A DNA stretch of 64,000 nucleotides from Anthostomella pinea. Its lineage: Eukaryota > Ascomycota > Sordariomycetes > Xylariales > Xylariaceae. A program made the position numbers and the translations under genes. Each line of letters starts with the position of its first letter. The stretch's first letter is position 1. Of this stretch, positions 57,131 to 64,000 are shown in pieces. The notes beneath the pieces were generated by a model that had not been told where the DNA came from, searched no databases, and worked only from the letters and a program-made list of their open reading frames with translations. Location of the stretch: contig CAUWAG010000012.1 in assembly GCA_963556695.1 (NCBI GenBank), positions 3,534,001 to 3,598,000 of the forward strand, read 5' to 3'.

Positions 57131-57399
57131 TTCAGTGTATGTATCGAGAGATACCTATGCAAAGAAGCCTTTTCTTCCTAGTCTAACAGATGATATGGCA
57201 ACGGGCTTATGCCACTTTATATGCCTTTCTCCAGCATATCCGACGCACCCCGGGTTTCTATGCGTCATCGCGCGATCCGTGTGTGCAAGTTCTGCGCACT
57301 GAACCTTGTTTCCGAACGTAACTCCATGAACCTTCCCTATCGAGGAATTCCTTTGCCTGAAGCCGAGTTCACGGCGACAATGGTGGTCTTGCGGCAGCG

Positions 57400-57760
57400 A
57401 GCGGAAAACGGGCCAGGGCGCAGGCACGCGCATGAACACCCCAACCTGCATGCGGTTTCCAGCGTCGGTAGCTTCTTGCGTGCAAGCTTCGCTTGAGAGT
57501 CGGAAGTCGAAAGGGGAAGTTGAAAGTTGAAAGTCGGAAGCAGCAGACATGCACAGTCACCTCAGGTACGAAAATGAGGTGTCGAAGCTTCCTCCACTGC
57601 GAATTATTCAACGTCAGCTGGCGCCTCCCCTCACACCCCGGCTTGCACTTCGACCTGTCGGCGACTCTTGGGGACTGGTGCCAGGGAAGCTGGGTGCAGG
57701 AGGAGACGAACGCGAAGACCGGCCTGCGCCAGAGATGGGCTGCTACCAGCGCAGGTGCTA
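57400..57760. repeat. Duplicated block, partner of 59330-59510
   Basis: The words gcatgcggtttccagcgtcg, gactcttggggactggtgcc and gcctgcgccagagatgggct occur in both blocks in the same order. This copy has about 170 extra bases (about 57490-57655), including a (ggaagtcgaaag)-like low-complexity run. Confidence 0.75.
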
Positions 57761-57910
57761 GATCATGTGGAAAATCATTCGTTCCATTTTTGTTGTGCGA
57801 AAACGCACACCGATAGCAAGCCCAACGCCAAACCCACGAAACTTTTAGGATCAGGGTCGACCTGCCGGCCGCCCTATCCGCGACCGACAGAATCTCTCTC
57901 CTCCTCTACC

Positions 57911-58667
57911 CTAAGGGAGCAAGTGCTGCCGCATGTGGTCCGACAGGGTATCCTCGCGGCTGTAGCTGCGGTCGGAGCCGCCGTAGGTGCACGCGAAGGG
58001 CGGCCCACGGCGCGTGGTGTGGGTGAGCATGTGCTTGCCCAGTTCCGCCGAGTCGGCGAACGTTTGGTCGCAGCCGTGGTAGCCGCTGCACTGGCGGAGG
58101 TGCTCGATCCTGTAGCGGTCCAGCTTTTCCTCGGCGCCTGACACCGCATTGCGGGCACCGGACCCGAGGACCAACGGTCGGAAAGGGGGCGGCAGAACCT
58201 CGGGCTAGACGACGTTTCAGTATGGTCCAGTAATGGTACGGGAAGTGGACTTACAAGAACGTGACCGTGGACCATGACGGAACGGGTGCGGCAAGACGAA
58301 CAGGCGCGACAGCATCACCGCGGAGAGACTTGACAAGGTCAGTCATTGCTTATGCTATGTGTGGGGATACGGAGTACTTACGGCGGAGGCGGGTATACCT
58401 CGTCGACTTTGAGGGTAACAGCACCGCCGAGGACCGCGACAATGCGCAGGCATGGATTTCATGGCAATCACCAGCTTCCATGGACTCCGAGTCTAGGCGG
58501 ATTCCGTCGGGGGTGTTCCAGAGCTGGTCCGCTCTGTTGAGGCTGACTCGTTTCAAAGCGATGACTGGGGCAGCTGGTCCTCCTAGGACAGCCGGGAGAG
58601 CGGCACCAGGCTCGTCGGCGTCGGCTTGACCAGAGGTAACGCGATCGTCGGCTTCTGCTGAGTCCAC
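57911..58667 (-). pseudogene. C2H2 zinc-finger protein gene, best-preserved copy, model uncertain
   Basis: The last exon (58174-57911) encodes EEKLDRYRIEHLRQ, then a finger in GYHGCDQTFADSAELGKHML with the His of LTH, then FACTYGGSDRSYSRED and DHMRQHLLP. This gives one clear C2H2 finger and one with a changed second Cys (GGS for PGC). Upstream are a gtaagt donor at about 58243 and another at about 58378. An Ala/Val/Pro segment here is homologous to one at 59640-59700, and a possible first exon starts at ATG 58667 (MDSAEADDRVTSG). The phases of these joins do not close, so I do not offer a full model. Probably a DNA- or RNA-binding factor of a local family, perhaps no longer functional. Confidence 0.45.
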
Positions 58668-59329
58668 GCCATGATCCTCGTTGCCAAACTGTACATCGGC
58701 AACGTCCTCTCCAAGTATAATAGGGCTACCGCCCCGTCCGCCAACGTGTTCGTCATCGCCAAGAGGACGCTGCGCTTTGCTCTTCTAACGCAACGTCCTT
58801 GCCTGCCAGAGTTCCTCCCTTTGCTGCCTTACTCCCCTACTCCCCTACTCCCCGACGCTCGCCTGCGCCCAGAGGGTGGGTGGTGTTGGAGCTCATGATA
58901 GCCGGATGATTCGTATATCCGAGGAGGCACGTGCGTTGGGGCGACGTTGATTGGCGAGGGCAGCAGCGAATGGTGGGATAGTTTCCCTCAAGGTTGCGCT
59001 TGATTTCATCAGGTTGTAACTATCCAATATGTCCTCATAGATCGACTTAGGCAGATGCCTCTTGAGCCCAGACTGCTGCCCAAGTCCATGGATAGTGAGC
59101 ACAACTTGGCCGCTAGGCGCATCCATGCCCCAAGACAGGTCGGCAGCTTCAGGAGCCACAACCTCCAAGGTATCCCTGACGTCCGTGGCCACTTTGATGT
59201 AGCTCTTGACATTCCCAATCTCGTCACGGATGATTGTGCATGGACAGAAGCTGGGCCGCTGAGTGTGGCCCGCAGCCCCTTTCGACTGCTCGAACCAACT
59301 CCCCCGAACTTCCACCCCATCCCCTAAGC

Positions 59330-59700
59330 GCACGCGCATGTATACCCCCGTCGGGGACCCCTACACACGCATGCGGTTTCCAGCGTCGGTAGCTTGCGTG
59401 TATGCTTCGCTGTCGGTGACTCTTGGGGACTGGTGCCAGGGGAAGTGGGTGCAGGAGGAGTCGAACGCGAAGACTCGGCCTGCGCCAGAGATGGGCTACT
59501 AGGAGCGTCGAGGACGGGAACGGCGTGAGCGGCATGAGGAGGAGCGACGGTCGGAACGGGGGTGACAGAACCCTAGGTTAGGCGACAAGTGTTAGTTTGG
59601 TCTAGTAATGGTACGGAGAATTGGCTTACAATGTCAGGACCGGGGACCATGACGGCAATGGGTACGGCAAGAGGAATAAGCGCGACAGCAGCCGCGACAG
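59330..59700 (-). repeat. Duplicated block, partner of 57400-57760 and 58160-58320
   Basis: Besides the words listed for its partner, 59570-59700 matches 58195-58320 across an intron: gtaccattact(a/g)gacca, then gtaag(c/t) donor, then catggtcc(a/c)cggtc on the minus strand. On the minus strand the joined frame reads VMVPGPDI then GSVTPVPTVAPP and a Ser/Pro-rich run to GTSPQESPTAKHTRKL. Confidence 0.7.
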
Positions 59701-59907
59701 CAGGACCGGTGGAAGACAAGAGCGAGGGCGGAGGAGGCGACTGCGGCGAGATTGGTGGTGGCGGAGCCGGGGGAGGAAGAAGAGGCTGAGGCGGAACCGG
59801 AGGTCGAGCCGGTGCCGGAGCCGGGAGCCGCATCAGCAGCAGACGGAACGGAGGAGCCGGAGACGGGAGCCGCGGCAGCAGCGGGAACGGAAGAGGCAGG
59901 GCCGTGA

Positions 59908-59951
59908 ACGTTCATGGTGGCGATGGTGATGGCGATGGTGATGGCGATGGC
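59908..59951. repeat. (GATGGN)n hexanucleotide microsatellite
   Basis: Repeated gatggtgatggc units. On the minus strand they encode alternating Ala-Ile-Thr in the frame 60218-59634. Confidence 0.85.
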
Positions 59952-60264
59952 GGGAGTGTTCTTGTTTTCGTTGTTGATGCTGTCGGTGCAGTTGTCTTTG
60001 TAGTTGTCAAAAAACCAAAGAGCATTGGCCCAGAAGCATCTCCTGTCTCTACCCCCATCTGCCCCGTCCGCCGAGTTTTCCCAAGCGTTACCAGGCCAGT
60101 CGTCGATTCTTCGGCCTAATTTTTTCACGGAGCAGTTCTTTGCCAGCCATTTGAATGTCATGACAAGGGAACCCCTCTTCTCCTTCCTCTCGCTCTTCTT
60201 CTTTCCCCACTTGTCCAAGTCCTCAAGCCAGCGGAAGGCGCATCTACCAGAACTTGTAGGTTCA

Positions 60265-61221
60265 TTATATGGCCCTTAGGGCATTCGTCGATATCCCCTG
60301 GTTGCAGACTTTGCTGGCCAGCAAATCATGTATCCTCTCTACCAGCCTCCCATTCCTTCCACAACCTCCTACTGGTCGTCGATAGGGAATTGACGGACCA
60401 TCGGCATGGCCGGCATGTTCTCTGCGAATGTGCTGTGGCAGCCCGGACGGTGGGAGGCCGGCCTTCGCCAGCGCGCAATGCTGGTCGCGATCGAACGGCG
60501 GCTGGGTCCGCTTGTTGTACTCGACGATGGCCTCGATGAGGCGGCAGAAGAGTTCGCAGAAGACGACCTCGTCCATGCCGCGGCACCACGCGACTTTTTG
60601 CTGGATCTTCCGCAGCGAGGCGATCATCAATCGTTGCTGATTGATAAGGCCTAATCGAGGCTTGAATCGTTAGCCAATGTCCTGATAGTAAGGTGCGAAG
60701 CCAACGTACGAAGCGCGTCAGCGGCTTGAATGATCTGGATCATCGCTTCCTCAACTTCTGCATGGCGGAGACGCACGCACACAGCCGCAAAGAAAGAGGC
60801 ACTGACAGTCCCTGCGACAGTAGCACCGAGATGTGCTGCCGAAGGTACGCCGTGAAGGTGGTTTTTGCGGCAGCCGGCCTTGAAGCGGCGGCTACGGCGC
60901 TGACAGCCGGGGTATGTGCACACGAAAGATTGGGCACCCAAAGTGTGAATCCGGAAGACGCGCCTGTCCAGCTCAGCCGTGGTAGCCGCACTGGCGCAAG
61001 TGCTGGATGGCGTGGCGCTGCATATAGCCCTCGAGGGCCTCCGAGTGCTTGGCCTTAGGCACGTTCTCTTCAGCCCAGGCCTTCAAAAAGGCCTCGGCGT
61101 CGCGCTGGACTGCGTTGGCAATAGTATAGTAGTGGCCAGCGAGAGCTCGTTGCTGGAATAAGCAGTCATCAAACTGGAATAAACGTTTTCTGCGAACGGA
61201 CGCTAGTAAAGGGGCCAGCAT
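60265..61221 (-). pseudogene. C2H2 zinc-finger paralogue, deleted and frameshifted
   Basis: Minus-strand pieces in order. A helical region (FDDCLFQQRALAGHYYTIAN, DAEAFLKAWAEENVPKAKHS) leads to IQHLRQCGYHG, then TGA at about 60980. In the copy at 57.9 kb the finger continues with CDQTF, and about 27 bp are missing here. The next piece is AQSFVCTYPGCQRRSRRFKA, the second finger with a normal CxxxxC, then YLRQHIS in another frame. A clean intron follows (60711-60656, gtacgt to attag) joining IIQAADALR to LINQQRLMIASLRKIQQKVA, and the end has QHCALAKAGLPPSGLPQHIR, another possible finger half. The last part looks well kept, so part of the locus may still be coding. Confidence 0.42.
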
Positions 61222-64000
61222 CCCTTCTTGGTCTTGAACACATATTCAGCTTGATGGTCCTTGTACAAGGTGCTTCAATGTTTTGACTTATAGGCGACCA
61301 GGATGGTCCTTCTGTCATTGCGACACAAGTTGGGCCATTGCCTCTACCGTGGTGGCCCTGCTTTCCCTCTTCTGTCTTCCATAGACACTGGGCTCGTCCA
61401 GCGGTAGGGGCTGCTGACTAGGCTGCCGTCCAGCCTTCTGAGCAGCCTAGTCACTGCGATAGCAGCACCGACATCTGCAGTGGCGAAAGCACCACGGCGG
61501 AGCCTCGTGCTGGTGGATCGGGTGGTCAAGCAGACCCTCTTCTCCTCGTAGTCTTCACCGCAATCGGGGGAAAAGCATTCCTCTCTCGGATGCTTGTTCA
61601 TCCCATGCTCTTCCATCCCTTCTTATTGCTCTTGTAGCTGAAACTCCCAAATTTCGTGTTCAGCAGCAAGCCACAAGGGCAATGCTTCCACCCCTTTTCC
61701 GAGCTTAACAAAGCCAAACGACCCCAACGAAACGGAACCAGGCGAGACGGAACCAAGCCAAACGGTCGACTGAGCGGTGGTGCTGCCACCAGACCTCCGG
61801 GGTGCCCCGACGAAGGGGACCCAATCAGCAGCCGAGTGATCATCATTCGTATGATCCTATTATCACCAGTTAGCCTGGTGTTACAAAAAAAACCACAACT
61901 TATACACTTACTCCACCCAAAAGCCTTCGACCAGGGACTTCGCCAGCTGCTCGAAGTTGTGCCATCGGACTCAAAACTCGGCGAGCAGCTTCTCCTTGAA
62001 GCTGTTGGTGCAGTTGGGCCGGCAGCACGCGTACATGGTGATGAGCACGGCCTGCTGCTACTGTACCTGCACCTGCGTCGCCGGATGCTGGTGGAGGCCA
62101 ATAGAAATCTCGTCGGCTGTACTGACCTGAGAAACGGGGCTGCGACTGCGTCTGGGCCTGTTAAGAATCCCCCTCCGAAAATGCTGTTGGAGCACATGAC
62201 GTTGAAGCTGGTATTGTCCACTACGACGTCGATGATGATGATGCTACCCTTATTGATGCCCTCGCCGGAGCCCTTATTGTAGCATTTGTAAAAGTCCCTG
62301 TAGAAGCCAGTGATGATACCAATGCCGGTACCAATGCCCATCACCTAGTAGCTAACCCCCAAAGCAACCCTATGGTCATTCCCATCTCCCTACTCGGTAG
62401 GGCTGGTGAGCTTCTCGATCGTCTTATCGCCATCCTTGGGGAAGAGACCGTCCTGGCATTCGGCAGAGACCCGCGGGAGCAGAGAAGTGGAGCATTGTTC
62501 CCAAGTGGCCGACCATCAAGTGCTCCTTCATCTTTGGGACGTCAGCCTTGACGACCTTGCAGTCCCGTTCAGGGTCCGAGACGACCATAGTCTCTGGGAA
62601 TACCTTGGGAACCACTCTGGAACCCACTCTGGAAACCTTGGGCTGGCTGGCTATGGCCAAACCGAGACCAGGGCCAGCACCGGCACGAGGACCAGCACCG
62701 GGAAAAAGGCCAGTACCGGGACGAACACATGACACCCCCAGCTGCGCTCGTGAGATCTGTGCAACTGGACCCTCAATTCCAAGGACCCTGCTTCGGGGGA
62801 CCTATTATTAAGTCAGTCAAAGGAGATGTTCTGTCTATCCCCAAGCAAGATGCTTCCCCATGGAAGCGTGTACAAGATCACGAGTAGCAGGTTCCGCCGC
62901 AGCGCTCCTCGTGGCACTCGAACTTGTCATTTGCGCGAACGAAGCCCTTGACACCCTCTTTCGCGGGTTGGTCGGAAGGTTGGTCTTGCGGGGAGCCATC
63001 TGGCCTGGCCAAAGGGAAGAACTCGTCAGCATATATACGATCTAACGCCATTTAACGACGTGGCCGAGCGGGCTAGGGGACAAGAGGACAGGAAGGGGGC
63101 TAACGAAATCGACCAGAAAAGGCACCAGGAGAGGTGCCAGGGAGGGGAGTCTGACCTTGATGCAATACTCATTGTCCACTGTAGTAGTATGTCGTGCGTT
63201 TGGTGTAGAGCCTGCTGGCGAGATGATTCCAGAGTCACATACATCAGTGTTATGTGACCCCACCAAGTCAGAACCAAGTCTCCCCAGTCTTCCGGACCAA
63301 TATCCATGCTCAGTGGGCCGCCTGGCTGGGAAGACAACAATGGTGCCGCCAATATACTCAGAGCATGGTGACTTCTGATCGCGTTTCCGTTCCCCGGCAC
63401 TCCTAAGGGCACCTGCCATGGCTATGTCGTCAATTTGCCGAGCGCGAGACGCATTGATAGCGGAGTCGTCGCTGCAACGGGGGCTGCAGACTCGTTCCGT
63501 GTCGGTTCCAACTGACTATCGGGTGGGCGTCCTGCACCAGAAACTCTCCTCTTGGGACGTCGCGACCAGTACGGCCCCGGCAGAGACGCCTTAGTCACAG
63601 GGATCATTGCCGTAGGCGACAGTCACCCATTGGCAAAGGCATCTCTCTACGGGAGAGAGGTTGCGATGGTATCTTCGTCGTCGCTGGATACCACAATCAC
63701 TCGCGAACGCTGGTCGACTGGCCCTGACGCCTTCAATCTTTCCTTTCCAAGGTTACTTCGAAGATAAAACCTCGACGCCACTACATACGCGTACGAAGAG
63801 CTCGTCTCTTTGCCGGTCTGCTCGTCGTCGTTGGCCGCGGCAGCGTCATCCGCTGCTCGGGCTCTTCGTCTCGGTTGTCGTCGCCGTACTTGTTGACGAA
63901 GCCGCTCCGCGTGAAGCCGACGAGGTGCCAGAAGTTCCAGTGCCAGCGTCGCTGGGATCGTACCGGAACCGATGTTGTGCCAAACGACATAACTTGCAGG
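61222..64000. other. Degenerate coding traces, unidentified
   Basis: Minus-strand traces include EYIGGTIVVFPARRP with DNEYCIK and a gtcaga donor (63390-63140), FECHEERCGGTCYS (about 62905), and KADVPKMKEHLMVGH (about 62550). Also seen are MGIGTGIGIITGFYRDFYK (62340), MYACCRPNCTNSFKEKLLAE with a TGA soon after (about 62030), and ECFSPDCGEDYEEKRVC (about 61580). They are cysteine-rich and some flank plausible splice sites, but stops and frame changes between them prevent a model. Some may belong to the same zinc-finger family. No RNA gene or transposon ends are seen. Confidence 0.3.

Noticed and set aside
61598..62344. A single 248-codon gene on the minus strand
   Set aside because: The coding-like parts lie in two frames with splice-like sites and stops; the straight frame mixes real and shadow sequence.
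63058..63080. GTGGCCGAGCGGGCTAGG, an A-box-like word
   Set aside because: No cloverleaf or B box downstream; lies within a likely intron of a coding trace.
1..64000. CRISPR arrays, bacterial operons or phage genes
   Set aside because: None seen; introns, Pol III elements and LINE/SINE repeats show fungal nuclear DNA.

Overview
The window is genomic DNA of a filamentous ascomycete, probably a Sordariomycete. Genes carry short GT-AG introns (about 50-75 bp). The gene families are typical of Pezizomycotina: two P450s, a CSC1/RSN1 channel, tyrosinase, a Reb1-type Myb protein, an MFS exporter and a membrane amidohydrolase. The interspersed LINE copies carry C-to-T / G-to-A nonsense changes of the kind made by repeat-induced point mutation (RIP). 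No species can be fixed from sequence alone.

Layout. 1-9.1 kb: 3' end of a P450, a protein-kinase-like gene broken by one nonsense codon, a gene-poor stretch, then an intact CSC1-type channel gene. 9.1-15.6 kb: a truncated LINE 3' end (minus) and a nearly full-length Tad1-like LINE (plus), each with its own target-site duplication. 16-17.4 kb: an intron-containing tRNA, probably Lys(TTT), and an RRM-like protein gene. 19-23.3 kb: a frameshifted cysteine-cluster gene and an AlkB-like dioxygenase fragment. 24.6-25.9 kb: a medium-chain NADP-dependent reductase. 28.9-38.1 kb is the gene-rich core: a Cys-pair protein, a 25-residue-repeat coiled-coil protein, a large Reb1-like Myb protein and a secreted tyrosinase. 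38.9-45.1 kb: a second LINE copy (minus), itself split by a 559-bp tRNA-headed SINE. 45.1-47.5 kb: a decayed SET-domain gene. 48.7-52.5 kb: a divergent MFS transporter / P450 pair, both pseudogenes. 53.3-56.3 kb: an intact amidohydrolase. 56.9-64 kb: degenerate, locally duplicated remnants, mainly of a C2H2 zinc-finger family on the minus strand.

The most interesting object is the SINE at 41085-41643. It has a tRNA-like head with A and B boxes and a 3' tail of about 135 bp that matches the 3' end of the LINE it sits in, so it looks like a SINE mobilised by that LINE. Both long LINE copies also share the same two one-base frameshifts in the reverse-transcriptase region although each has its own target-site duplication. 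That suggests they came from one already defective template. Intact housekeeping-type genes thus alternate with RIP-marked repeats and decaying accessory genes.
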